Source: Actinomycetes bacterium (GTDB lineage Bacteria > Actinomycetota > Actinomycetes > Actinomycetales > Cellulomonadaceae). From it: a stretch of DNA of 7,394 nt. Below the pieces are notes generated by a model, which did no database searches, was not told the origin of the DNA, and was given only the letters and a program-made list of their open reading frames with translations. Positions 1-6,266 of the stretch are shown here, one piece after another. The position numbers and the translations under genes are program-made. Position 1 is the stretch's first letter, and the number at the start of each line of letters is the position of its first letter. The stretch is from contig JAEWQZ010000249.1 in assembly GCA_023460255.1 (NCBI GenBank), positions 1-7,394 on the forward strand. Direction: 5' to 3'.

Positions 1-383
1 AGCCTGAACCACGCGCCCCAGTCCTCGGGCGCTGCCTCGACCGCTGCGCGGGCCGGCCCGAAGGCCGCGTCCGCGGCGGCCCTGTCGACCCGGCCGCTGG
101 GCCGCCGGGGCAGGTCGTCGACCGGCAGCCCACCGGACGCGGCGAGCTCGTCGGCCATCCGCTGGACCTCGATCGCGAGCCACCACTCCCGGGCCAGCAG
201 CCACAGGCCGAGCAGCGGGAGCACGAGCACCGCGGCGCCCATCCCGACCGCGAGCGGCTCCCCTGTGGCGACGAGCGCGACGCCCGCCCGGCCGGCCACG
301 ACCACGTACAGCACGAGGAGGGCCGAGAGTGCGACGGCGCCTGCGAGCGCGGGCGGCACCCGGCGCCGGGTGGGTGCGCTCAC
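1..383 (-). CDS. Partial membrane protein, probably with C-terminal TPR repeats (3' end outside window)
   Basis: Reading the minus strand from a GTG at 383 gives an open frame of about 127 codons with no stop before the window edge. The N-terminus is basic (SAPTRRR). Two hydrophobic segments follow, at about residues 12-32 and 45-65, and then a WW-containing amphipathic stretch, so two membrane helices and a cytoplasmic remainder are likely. The last visible part (about residues 103-128, AAFGPARAAVEAAPEDWGAW) looks like the beginning of a tetratricopeptide helix pair. The GTG overlaps the dapB stop as GTGA (383-380), and there is no clear Shine-Dalgarno sequence, so translation is probably coupled to dapB. 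A small membrane/TPR protein after dapB fits my memory of related actinomycetes; its function is unknown. That it is a gene is fairly sure; the TPR call is inference from a short piece. Confidence 0.65.
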   Translation of the reverse strand, partial: MSAPTRRRVPPALAGAVALSALLVLYVVVAGRAGVALVATGEPLAVGMGAAVLVLPLLGLWLLAREWWLAIEVQRMADELAASGGLPVDDLPRRPSGRVDRAAADAAFGPARAAVEAAPEDWGAWFR

Positions 384-1135
384 CCGAGGTCGAGGTAGTG
401 CTCGAGCCCGACGGTCAGCCCCGGCCGCTTCGGGACCGTCCGCACGGCGTGCAGCACGCCCGGCATGAAGGAGGCCCGGTCGAGGGAGTCGTGGCGGATC
501 GTCAGGAGCTCGCCGGGGTTGCCGAGGAGCACCTCCTGGTGGGCGACGAGCCCCCGCAGCCGGACGGCGTGCACGTGCACGCCGTCGACGACGGCGCCGC
601 GGGCACCCTCGAGCTCGTCGGTCGTGGCGTCCGGGCTGCGTCCGCGCCCGCCTGCGCGACGGGCCGCGGCGATCGCCTCGGCCGTGTGCCGCGCGGTGCC
701 CGACGGGGCGTCGACCTTGTCGGGGTGGTGCATCTCCACGACCTCGGCCGACTCGAACCAGCGGGCCGCACGAGCGGCGAACACCATGGTCAGGACGGCG
801 CCGAGGGCGAAGTTCGGCGCGACGAGGACGCCGACCCAGGGGCTGACCCCGAGGTGGTCCCGGACGCGGGTGAGCGCCGGCTCGTCCCATCCGGTGGTGC
901 CGACGACCGCGTGCACGCCGAGATCGACGAGGGCGTGCACGTTGGCCTCGGTCACCGCCGGGACGGTGAAGTCGACGGCGACCTGGGCACCTGCGTCGGC
1001 GGCCGCCCGGACGTCGTCGCCGGCGTCGAGCCGCGCCACGAGCTCGAGGTCCGGGGCGGCCTCCACCGCAGCGCACACCGTTGCGCCCATGCGCCCCGCG
1101 GCGCCCAGCACCGCGACCCCGATCGCCTGCGTCAC
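380..1135 (-). CDS. dapB: 4-hydroxy-tetrahydrodipicolinate reductase (DapB)
   Basis: DapB reduces 4-hydroxy-tetrahydrodipicolinate with NAD(P)H in the cytosol, a step of the diaminopimelate/lysine pathway that feeds peptidoglycan. Counting from the GTG at 1135 (251 aa), the Rossmann glycine motif GAAGRMG is at residues 11-17, the nucleotide-binding VGTTG at 78-82 and the APNFALG strand at 106-112. The family signature EMHHPDKVDAPSGTA is at 134-148, with the catalytic His136 and substrate-binding Lys140. The end carries the usual DSLDRASFMPG region. Length matches the short actinobacterial DapB form. An in-frame GTG at 1144 would add three residues; I prefer 1135 because a TANNNT-type -10 lies 7 nt upstream, as in leaderless actinobacterial genes. 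A divergent membrane-protein gene lies upstream, so dapB probably has its own promoter. The stop overlaps the next gene by 4 bp. Confidence 0.96.
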   Translation of the reverse strand: MTQAIGVAVLGAAGRMGATVCAAVEAAPDLELVARLDAGDDVRAAADAGAQVAVDFTVPAVTEANVHALVDLGVHAVVGTTGWDEPALTRVRDHLGVSPWVGVLVAPNFALGAVLTMVFAARAARWFESAEVVEMHHPDKVDAPSGTARHTAEAIAAARRAGGRGRSPDATTDELEGARGAVVDGVHVHAVRLRGLVAHQEVLLGNPGELLTIRHDSLDRASFMPGVLHAVRTVPKRPGLTVGLEHYLDLG

Positions 1136-1142
1136 GGCAGCC

Positions 1143-1153
1143 ACTCTATCGGC
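1143..1153 (-). promoter_or_regulatory. Putative dapB -10 region (leaderless promoter)
   Basis: On the minus strand the sequence GCCGATAGAGT contains TAGAGT (1148-1143), a match to the actinobacterial TANNNT -10 pattern. It ends 7 nt before the GTG at 1135, which would put the transcription start on or next to the start codon. No convincing -35 hexamer is visible at 17-18 bp spacing, and no Shine-Dalgarno sequence precedes the GTG. Inference from pattern only. Confidence 0.4.
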
Positions 1154-1170
1154 GCGTCGGCACCGTCACC

Positions 1171-1199
1171 TTGAGCGGCCGGGCGCCGATGCCGATAGC
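1171..1199 (+). promoter_or_regulatory. Putative promoter of the plus-strand membrane-protein gene
   Basis: TTGAGC (1171-1176) and GATAGC (1194-1199) are separated by 17 bp, a sigma-70-like arrangement (-35 matches TTGACA at 4 of 6 positions, -10 matches TATAAT at 3 of 6). The -10 ends 6 nt before the ATG at 1206, so the message would be leaderless. This agrees with the absence of a Shine-Dalgarno sequence before that ATG. Its -10 carries the same GCCGATAG octamer as the dapB side, inverted. Not experimentally supported. Confidence 0.4.
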
Positions 1200-1205
1200 A
1201 GCGCC

Positions 1206-2147
1206 ATGCCCCGCCCTCTGGCCGACCTCCGCACGGCCGCAGGCGTCCTCGCCGCCCTCGTCCTGGCCGGGGCGCTCCTGGTCCACGCCGACGTCGTCGC
1301 GTACACCCGGGCGGCGTCCGACGTCGGCGTCGAGCTCCCCGCCCCCTCTTTCGCCGAGGCGTCGATGGTCGCGGCGGAGTGGACCGGCACCGTGGCGCTG
1401 CCTGCGCTGCTCCTGCTCTGGGCCGCGACGCGCGGCGCGGCGCGGCCCTGGCTTCCCGCCGCGACGGCCGCCGTGCTGCTCACGGCATGGGTCGCCGGGG
1501 CCTCGCTGCCGCCCGACTCACCGACGCTGGCGTGGCCCGGTCCGGTGCAGCCGTACGACTGGGCCGCCGACTCACCCGACGTCCCGCTCCTGCACCCGTC
1601 CCGCGTCCTTCCGCTGCTCCTGGCCCTCGCGTGCGCCGTCGCAGCGCGCACGGGCATGCGGGCGCGTCCTGCCGCTCCTCCCGCACCCGCGACGCTCGGC
1701 GCCGCCGGCACCGCCACGCGGACGGGCCTCGTCGCGCTCGCCCTGGTCGGTGCCACGGCGACGGCCCTCACCGACCGGAGCGTCCTGAGCCTCAGCGATG
1801 CCGACGGGCTCGTGACGCCCGTGGCCGCATTCGCGCTCGTGCTGACCGCAGCGGTCTGCTCGGGGCGGCTGTGGTCCATCGCCCCGCTCGCCCTCACGTC
1901 GGTCGCGGTGGCCGTGCCATGGGTCGAGTGGTGGTTCGACGGTGGGCCGGACGTGCTCCTGCTCGTGCCGGCCATCGCCACCGCCGCGACGCTCGTCGCC
2001 TGGTCCTGGCGACCGCTGGCCACGCGTCTGGACGCGATGCTGGTGACACCCGTGCCGCCGGTGGCACCCGGGCCGTCCGGCGGCGCCGAGGCGGCGACGG
2101 GGCCGACCCCGCCGTCAGCCCGCGAAGGGGCCGACGCGGACCTCTGA
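1206..2147 (+). CDS. Polytopic membrane protein of unknown function
   Basis: I do not recognise this 313-residue protein as a member of a named family. It is strongly hydrophobic, with about eight likely membrane segments near residues 10-26, 58-75, 83-99, 131-148, 172-188, 201-219, 223-240 and 248-266. A Trp/Pro/Asp-containing loop lies at about 100-130 and a PWVEWWFDGG turn between the last two helices. The tail (about 277-313) is rich in Pro, Ala and Gly and ends acidic. No transporter, kinase or enzyme motif is evident. The ATG at 1206 was chosen because it directly precedes the first hydrophobic helix and has a promoter-like element just upstream; the frame stays open further 5' but only as antisense to dapB. 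It is the only plus-strand gene here, diverges from dapB, and its last 33 bp overlap the convergent peptidase gene. Confidence 0.8.
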   Translation: MPRPLADLRTAAGVLAALVLAGALLVHADVVAYTRAASDVGVELPAPSFAEASMVAAEWTGTVALPALLLLWAATRGAARPWLPAATAAVLLTAWVAGASLPPDSPTLAWPGPVQPYDWAADSPDVPLLHPSRVLPLLLALACAVAARTGMRARPAAPPAPATLGAAGTATRTGLVALALVGATATALTDRSVLSLSDADGLVTPVAAFALVLTAAVCSGRLWSIAPLALTSVAVAVPWVEWWFDGGPDVLLLVPAIATAATLVAWSWRPLATRLDAMLVTPVPPVAPGPSGGAEAATGPTPPSAREGADADL

Positions 2148-3440
2148 GCGCGGCAGCGCCGCCAGGTCGGCTGCGAGGGCTCGTACGTCCTCGGCCGTGA
2201 CCGCCTGGATGCGCGCCAGCGACTCGGCCTGGCTCATCAGCTCCCCGTGCACGAGCTCGGCCTTGCCGAGCCGGGTCATCCGCGAGCCCGTGTCCTCCAG
2301 GCCGAGGACGAGCCCACCGGACATCTGCCCGAGTGCGCGCTGGTGCTCGGCGGGCGTGATGCCGTCCGCGGCGAGCCGCTCCCACTCCCCGACCAGGAGC
2401 TCGACGACCTCGTCGACCTTCGACGGCGCGCAGCCCGCGTAGAGCCCGAGGATGCCGGTGTCGGCATGCCCCGAGGAGAACGCGTACACCGAGTAGGCGA
2501 GCCCGCGCTTCTCCCGGATCTCCTGGAACAGGCGGGAGGACATCCCGCCGCCCAGGACCGTCGTCAGCACTGACAGGGCGAACCGCCGGTCGTCGCCGGC
2601 CGCCAGGCAGGCACCGCCGAGGATGACGTTGGCCTGCTCGGTGGCGCGGTGCACCGTCAGCTCCGCACCCTCGTCGGCCAGCCGGGCGGGCACCGTGGCG
2701 CGTCGATCCGCGGGGCGGCCGTCGGGGGCCAGGTCCCAGCCGCCGTCGGCGACCGCGGCCAGCACCTGGGCGCACAGTGCCTCGTGGTCGACCCCGCCGG
2801 CGGCCGTCACCACGAGGGTGGCCGGGCGGTAGTGCTCGCGGTAGTGGTCCCACACGGCCTGGCGGGGCACGGCACGGATCGTCGCGGGCGTGCCGCCGAT
2901 CGGCCGGCCGAGCGGGTGCCCGCCGAGGACCGCCGCCGCGAACTGCTCGTGGGCGACGTCCGACGGGTCGTCGTCGTTCATCGCGAGCTCTTCGAGGATG
3001 ACCCCGCGCTCGACCTCGAGCTCGCGCGGGTCGAGGGACGCCGAGGTCACCATGTCGATGATCACGTCGACGGCCATCGGCACGTCGACGTCGCGCACCC
3101 GCGCGTAGTAGCAGGTGTGCTCCTTGCCGGTGGCCGCGTTGGCCTCGCCGCCGACGACGTCGAACGCCTCGGCGATCTCCATCGCCGTGCGCCGGGCCGT
3201 GCCCTTGAAGAGCAGGTGCTCCAGGAAGTGCGTCGACCCGTGGTGGCCGTCGCGCTCGTCGCGCGAGCCGACCCCCACCCAGGCGCCGACGGTGGCCGAG
3301 CGCAGGCCGGGCATGTGCTCGGTGAGCACCCGGATCCCGCCGGGCAGGACGGACCGGCGCACGATGGCGCCGCCGTCCTGCTCGGCGGTCAGCTCTGCGC
3401 CCGGCTCACCGGGCACGACGAGTGGGAGACCCAGGGGCAT
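2115..3440 (-). CDS. pepR: M16 family zinc metallopeptidase (PepR / processing-peptidase-like)
   Basis: A 441-aa single-chain M16B peptidase, related to mitochondrial processing peptidase beta and to mycobacterial PepR; such enzymes degrade peptides or unfolded segments in the cytosol. The inverted zinc site HFLEH is at residues 71-75 (His71 and His75 ligands, Glu74 catalytic), and Glu151 in the VILEE stretch is the expected third ligand, 76 residues after His75. Peptidase_M16 covers about 33-180 and the M16_C domain about 190-365, including GGGMSSRLFQEIREKRGLAY at 297-316, which holds the conserved Arg/Tyr substrate-binding region. Length is normal. The ATG shares one base with the pnp stop (TGATG at 3442-3438) and lacks a good Shine-Dalgarno sequence, so translation by reinitiation after pnp is likely. 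The 3' end overlaps the convergent membrane-protein gene by 33 bp. The active site is intact; the physiological substrate is unknown. Confidence 0.95.
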   Translation of the reverse strand: MPLGLPLVVPGEPGAELTAEQDGGAIVRRSVLPGGIRVLTEHMPGLRSATVGAWVGVGSRDERDGHHGSTHFLEHLLFKGTARRTAMEIAEAFDVVGGEANAATGKEHTCYYARVRDVDVPMAVDVIIDMVTSASLDPRELEVERGVILEELAMNDDDPSDVAHEQFAAAVLGGHPLGRPIGGTPATIRAVPRQAVWDHYREHYRPATLVVTAAGGVDHEALCAQVLAAVADGGWDLAPDGRPADRRATVPARLADEGAELTVHRATEQANVILGGACLAAGDDRRFALSVLTTVLGGGMSSRLFQEIREKRGLAYSVYAFSSGHADTGILGLYAGCAPSKVDEVVELLVGEWERLAADGITPAEHQRALGQMSGGLVLGLEDTGSRMTRLGKAELVHGELMSQAESLARIQAVTAEDVRALAADLAALPRSEVRVGPFAG

Positions 3441-5665
3441 CAGTCGTCGGACGGCTCGCCGGCGGACTCGCCCTCGGCGGGCTTCTCCTCCTCCACGACC
3501 GCGTGCAGCGAGAGCTTGCCGCGCGGGTCGATCTCGGCGATCTCGACCTGGACCTTCTGGCCCACGCCGAGAACGTCCTCGACGTTCTCCACCCGCTTGC
3601 CGCCGACGAGGCGACGGATCTGCGAGATGTGCAGCAGCCCGTCCTTGCCGGGGGTCAGGGAGACGAACGCGCCGAACGTCGTCGTCTTGACGACCGTCCC
3701 GACGTACCGCTCGCCGATCTCGGGCATCGTCGGGTTGGCGATGGCGTTGACCATCGCCCGGGCCGCCTCGGCGGACGGGCCGTCGACCGCGCCGATGTAG
3801 ACGGTGCCGTCGTCCTCGATGGTGAGGTCGGCACCGGTCTCGTCCTGGATCTGGTTGATCATCTTGCCCTTGGGGCCGATGACCTCGCCGATCTTGTCGA
3901 CGGGGACCTTCACCGTGATGATCCGCGGCGCGTACGGGCTCATCTCGTCCGGGCCGTCGATGGCCTCGGCCATGACGTCGAGGATGTGCAGGCGCGCCTC
4001 CTTGGCCTGCGTCAGCGCGCCGGCCAGGACGTCGGCGGGGATGCCGTCGAGCTTCGTGTCGAGCTGGATCGCCGTGACGAACTCCCGCGTGCCGGCGACC
4101 TTGAAGTCCATGTCGCCGAAGGCGTCCTCGGCGCCGAGGATGTCGGTCAGGGCCGCGTAGCGGGTCTCGCCGTCGACCGTGTCGGACACGAGACCCATGG
4201 CGATGCCGGCGACGGGCGCACGCAGCGGGACGCCGGCGTTGAGGAGCGAGAGCGTCGACGCGCAGACCGAGCCCATCGAGGTCGAGCCGTTGGAGCCCAG
4301 CGCCTCGGAGACCTGCCGGATGGCGTAGGGGAACTCCTCCCGGCTCGGCAGGACGGGGATGAGGGCCCGCTCCGCGAGCGCGCCGTGGCCGATCTCGCGT
4401 CGCTTCGGCGACCCGACTCGGCCCGTCTCACCCGTCGAGTAGGGCGGGAAGTTGTAGTTGTGCATGTAGCGCTTGCGCGTCTCCGGGGAGAGCGTGTCGA
4501 GCATCTGCTCCATGCGCAGCATGTTGAGGGTGGTGACGCCCATGATCTGGGTCTCGCCGCGCTCGAACAGGGCCGAGCCGTGCGTGCGCGCCAGGATGTC
4601 CACCTCGGCGGACAGGCTGCGGATGTCCCGCAGGCCGCGGCCGTCGATGCGGAAGCCGTCGGTGAGGATCCGGCGCCGGATGACCTTCTTGGTCACCGCG
4701 CGCACCGCTGCGGAGATCTCCTTCTCCCGCCCCTCGTACTGCTCGGCGAGCTCGGCGCGCACCTCCTCCTTGATCTCGTCGAGGCGGCTCTCGCGCGTCT
4801 GCTTGTCGGCGATCGTCAGGGCCTCACCCAGGCGCGCCTCGGCGACGGCCTCGACCGTCTCGTAGACGTCCGGCTGGTAGTCCGGGAAGAGGGGGAACTC
4901 CTGCGTCTCCTTGGCGGCGGCCGCCGCCAGGGCGGACTGCGCGTCGCACAGCGCGCGGATGAACGGCTTGGCGGCCTCGAGCCCGTCGGCGACGACCTGC
5001 TCGGACGGCGCGGTCGCGCCGGCCTGGATGAGGTTCCACGCGCCCTCGGGCGCCTCCGCCTCGATCATCGCGATCGCGACGTCGTCACCGACGACGCGGC
5101 CGGCGACGACCATGTCGAACGTCGCCCGCGCCCGCTCCTCGTACCGCGGGAACGCGACCCACTGGTCCTCGACGAGCGCGATGCGCACGCCCGCGACCGG
5201 GCCGGAGAACGGCAGGCCGGAGATCTGCGTGGAGATCGAGGCGGCGTTGATCGCGAGGACGTCGTACGCGTCCTCGGGGTGCAGCGAGAGGACCGTCACG
5301 ACGACCTGGACCTCGTTGCGCAGACCCTTGACGAACAGGGGGCGCAGCGGGCGGTCGATGAGACGGCAGGCGAGGATCGCCTCGGTCGAGGGCCGGCCCT
5401 CGCGGCGGAAGAACGAGCCGGGGATCTTCCCGACGGCGTACTGCCGCTCCTCGACGTCGACGGTCAGCGGGAAGAAGTCGAACTGGTCGCGCGGCGAGCG
5501 GCCGGCGGTCGTCGTCGACAGCAGCGTCGTGTCGCTGTCGAGGTAGGCGACGACGGCACCGGCGGCCTGGCGCGCCAGGCGGCCGGTCTCGAACCGGACG
5601 GTGCGGGTGCCGAAGCGGCCGTTGTCGATGACGGCTTCGGCGGACTGGATCACGGGTCCCTCCAC
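3440..5665 (-). CDS. pnp: Polyribonucleotide nucleotidyltransferase (PNPase, GpsI)
   Basis: PNPase is a trimeric cytosolic 3'-5' phosphorolytic exoribonuclease that can also add 3' tails. All family parts are present in 741 aa. The first RNase PH-like core is at about 10-145, with FFRREGRPS at 85-93. A helical linker lies at about 240-325 and the second RNase PH core at about 340-560. The KH domain is at about 582-643, with its GPKG loop at 597-600, and the S1 domain at about 648-722 (GTVVKTTTFGAFV). The metal/catalytic residues aligned to E. coli D486, D492 and K494 are Asp514, Asp520 and Lys522 in the GDMDFKVAG region. The C-terminus is a short acidic tail (725-741). The GTG at 5665 is fixed by a strong Shine-Dalgarno sequence 7 nt upstream. 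It follows rpsO after a structured spacer and is coupled to the M16 peptidase gene by TGATG. Confidence 0.98.
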   Translation of the reverse strand: MEGPVIQSAEAVIDNGRFGTRTVRFETGRLARQAAGAVVAYLDSDTTLLSTTTAGRSPRDQFDFFPLTVDVEERQYAVGKIPGSFFRREGRPSTEAILACRLIDRPLRPLFVKGLRNEVQVVVTVLSLHPEDAYDVLAINAASISTQISGLPFSGPVAGVRIALVEDQWVAFPRYEERARATFDMVVAGRVVGDDVAIAMIEAEAPEGAWNLIQAGATAPSEQVVADGLEAAKPFIRALCDAQSALAAAAAKETQEFPLFPDYQPDVYETVEAVAEARLGEALTIADKQTRESRLDEIKEEVRAELAEQYEGREKEISAAVRAVTKKVIRRRILTDGFRIDGRGLRDIRSLSAEVDILARTHGSALFERGETQIMGVTTLNMLRMEQMLDTLSPETRKRYMHNYNFPPYSTGETGRVGSPKRREIGHGALAERALIPVLPSREEFPYAIRQVSEALGSNGSTSMGSVCASTLSLLNAGVPLRAPVAGIAMGLVSDTVDGETRYAALTDILGAEDAFGDMDFKVAGTREFVTAIQLDTKLDGIPADVLAGALTQAKEARLHILDVMAEAIDGPDEMSPYAPRIITVKVPVDKIGEVIGPKGKMINQIQDETGADLTIEDDGTVYIGAVDGPSAEAARAMVNAIANPTMPEIGERYVGTVVKTTTFGAFVSLTPGKDGLLHISQIRRLVGGKRVENVEDVLGVGQKVQVEIAEIDPRGKLSLHAVVEEEKPAEGESAGEPSDD

Positions 5666-5672
5666 GGGATGC

Positions 5673-5679
5673 CCTCCTT
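5673..5679 (-). promoter_or_regulatory. pnp ribosome binding site
   Basis: AAGGAGG on the minus strand, 7 nt before the GTG at 5665. It is the strongest Shine-Dalgarno sequence in the window and settles the pnp start on a GTG codon rather than the later in-frame GTG at 5653. Confidence 0.85.
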
Positions 5680-5689
5680 CTGCGAAGGC

Positions 5690-5736
5690 CCGGGCACGCG
5701 TGGCGGTCTTCGATCGAGGTCCGCGGACGTGCCCGG
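5690..5736 (-). other. Candidate stem-loop in the pnp leader
   Basis: CCGGGCACG (5690-5698) and CGTGCCCGG (5728-5736) are perfect 9-bp complements enclosing 29 nt, which themselves contain the palindromes CGATCG and TCCGCGGA. In the minus-strand transcript the stem ends 10 nt upstream of the pnp Shine-Dalgarno sequence. PNPase genes in other bacteria are autoregulated through leader stem-loops cut by RNase III, so a similar role is possible. In DNA this GC-rich a 9-bp match can also occur by chance. Confidence 0.4.
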
Positions 5737-5810
5737 CGTGCCGGGGTTCCGCGAGCCACTACCGAGGACCGGACGACGGACCGGGAGTGGTCTGGATGGA
5801 GTTGTGGGTC

Positions 5811-5828
5811 GCGCCGGGTTCCCGGCGC
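5811..5828 (-). other. Short GC hairpin in the rpsO–pnp spacer
   Basis: GCGCCGGG (5811-5818) and CCCGGCGC (5821-5828) are perfect inverted repeats with a 2-nt centre; as RNA this would fold with about 7 pairs and a 4-nt loop. It lies 6 nt beyond the large hairpin on the pnp side. No T-run follows, so it is not a classic terminator. Confidence 0.45.
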
Positions 5829-5834
5829 CTGACA

Positions 5835-5874
5835 CCGAGCCAGCCCGGGCCCTGGCGGGCCCGGGCTGGCTCGG
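5835..5874 (-). other. 18-bp perfect hairpin after rpsO (attenuator, RNase III site or mRNA 3'-end stabiliser)
   Basis: Bases 5835-5852 and 5857-5874 are perfectly complementary over 18 bp with a 4-nt loop, starting 5 nt after the rpsO stop. In the transcript the stem is followed by TGTCAGGCGC and not by a T-run, so it does not look like a standard intrinsic terminator, although actinobacterial terminators often lack one. In E. coli and Streptomyces the rpsO–pnp spacer carries a terminator and an RNase III-processed hairpin that separates S15 and PNPase messages. This structure occupies the same place and probably does the same job: partial termination plus processing or 3'-end protection. 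Confidence 0.7.
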
Positions 5875-5879
5875 GACGT

Positions 5880-6149
5880 TCAGCGACGCAGACCGAGGCG
5901 CTCGATGAGGCTTCGGTAGCGGTTGATGTCGACCTTCTGCAGGTAGCCGAGGAGGCGACGCCGCTGGCCGACGAGGAGGAGCAGACCACGACGGCTGTGG
6001 TGGTCGTGCTTGTGCTCCTTGAGGTGCTCGGTGAGGTCCTTGATGCGCTGCGTCAGCATCGCGATCTGGACCTCCGGGGAGCCGGTGTCGTTCGGACCGG
6101 TGGCGTACTCGGCCATGATGCGCTGCTTGGTGGCGGCGTCGAGGGGCAC
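5880..6149 (-). CDS. rpsO: 30S ribosomal protein S15
   Basis: An 89-aa protein of exactly the usual S15 length. S15 binds the central domain of 16S rRNA early in 30S assembly and contributes to the B4 bridge to 23S rRNA. The family signature is intact: DTGSPEVQIA at residues 21-30, then HLKEHKHDHHSRRG at 42-55, LLLLVGQRRRLLGYL at 56-70 and the terminal NRYRSLIERLGLRR. The GTG start at 6149 is supported by AAGGAG 5 nt upstream and by alignment to S15 (MPLDAATKQ). The frame is open for 16 more codons upstream but they do not resemble S15. It lies 93 bp after ribF and before pnp, the classic rpsO–pnp arrangement, and likely has its own promoter. Confidence 0.98.
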   Translation of the reverse strand: MPLDAATKQRIMAEYATGPNDTGSPEVQIAMLTQRIKDLTEHLKEHKHDHHSRRGLLLLVGQRRRLLGYLQKVDINRYRSLIERLGLRR

Positions 6150-6154
6150 AGGCT

Positions 6155-6160
6155 CTCCTT
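6155..6160 (-). promoter_or_regulatory. rpsO ribosome binding site
   Basis: AAGGAG on the minus strand, 5 nt before the GTG at 6149. It decides the start of S15 against the longer open frame reaching 6197. Confidence 0.8.
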
Positions 6161-6236
6161 GGGGTACTCGTTGCGCGGCGCACCGGGGCACATCCACCCG
6201 GGCACTGGGATCCGCGGCCGATCACACGGCGCCCAA

Positions 6237-6266
6237 AGCGTATCAGTGGTCGGACGACCCGCCCAA
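6237..6266 (-). promoter_or_regulatory. Putative rpsO promoter overlapping the 3' end of ribF
   Basis: On the minus strand TTGGGC (6266-6261) and TACGCT (6242-6237) are 18 bp apart. TACGCT fits the actinobacterial TANNNT -10 pattern and is preceded by TGA, the ribF stop. Transcription would begin near 6230, giving a leader of about 80 nt before rpsO. An extra promoter before rpsO would allow high S15 output independent of ribF. Pattern-based inference. Confidence 0.4.

Noticed and set aside
329..1174. 281-codon plus-strand frame opposite dapB
   Set aside because: Antisense shadow of dapB without recognisable motifs, rich in Arg, Gly, Asp and Val as expected from the complementary codons.
465..1205. 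5' extension of the plus-strand membrane-protein frame across dapB
   Set aside because: The 247 extra codons are antisense to dapB and read as Ser/Thr/Ala/Arg low complexity. The ATG at 1206 starts a hydrophobic helix with a promoter-like element just upstream.
1894..2853. 319-codon minus-strand frame overlapping the M16 peptidase gene in another frame
   Set aside because: It consists of Arg/Gly/Pro/Ala low complexity and covers part of a gene whose own frame carries an intact M16 domain.
5835..5874. Calling the large hairpin a classic Rho-independent terminator
   Set aside because: No T-run follows the stem on the minus strand, and pnp downstream must be expressed, so I describe it as a hairpin of mixed role.
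3422..5908. 828-codon open frame on the plus strand opposite pnp
   Set aside because: It is the mirror of pnp in a very GC-rich genome, where the antisense frame seldom meets a stop. The translation is dominated by low-complexity Arg/Asp/Leu/Gly and shows no family motif, while pnp has every catalytic and domain landmark.
6150..6197. 16-codon N-terminal extension of S15 to 6197
   Set aside because: The added residues do not resemble S15. AAGGAG lies 5 nt before the GTG at 6149, which gives the standard 89-aa length.
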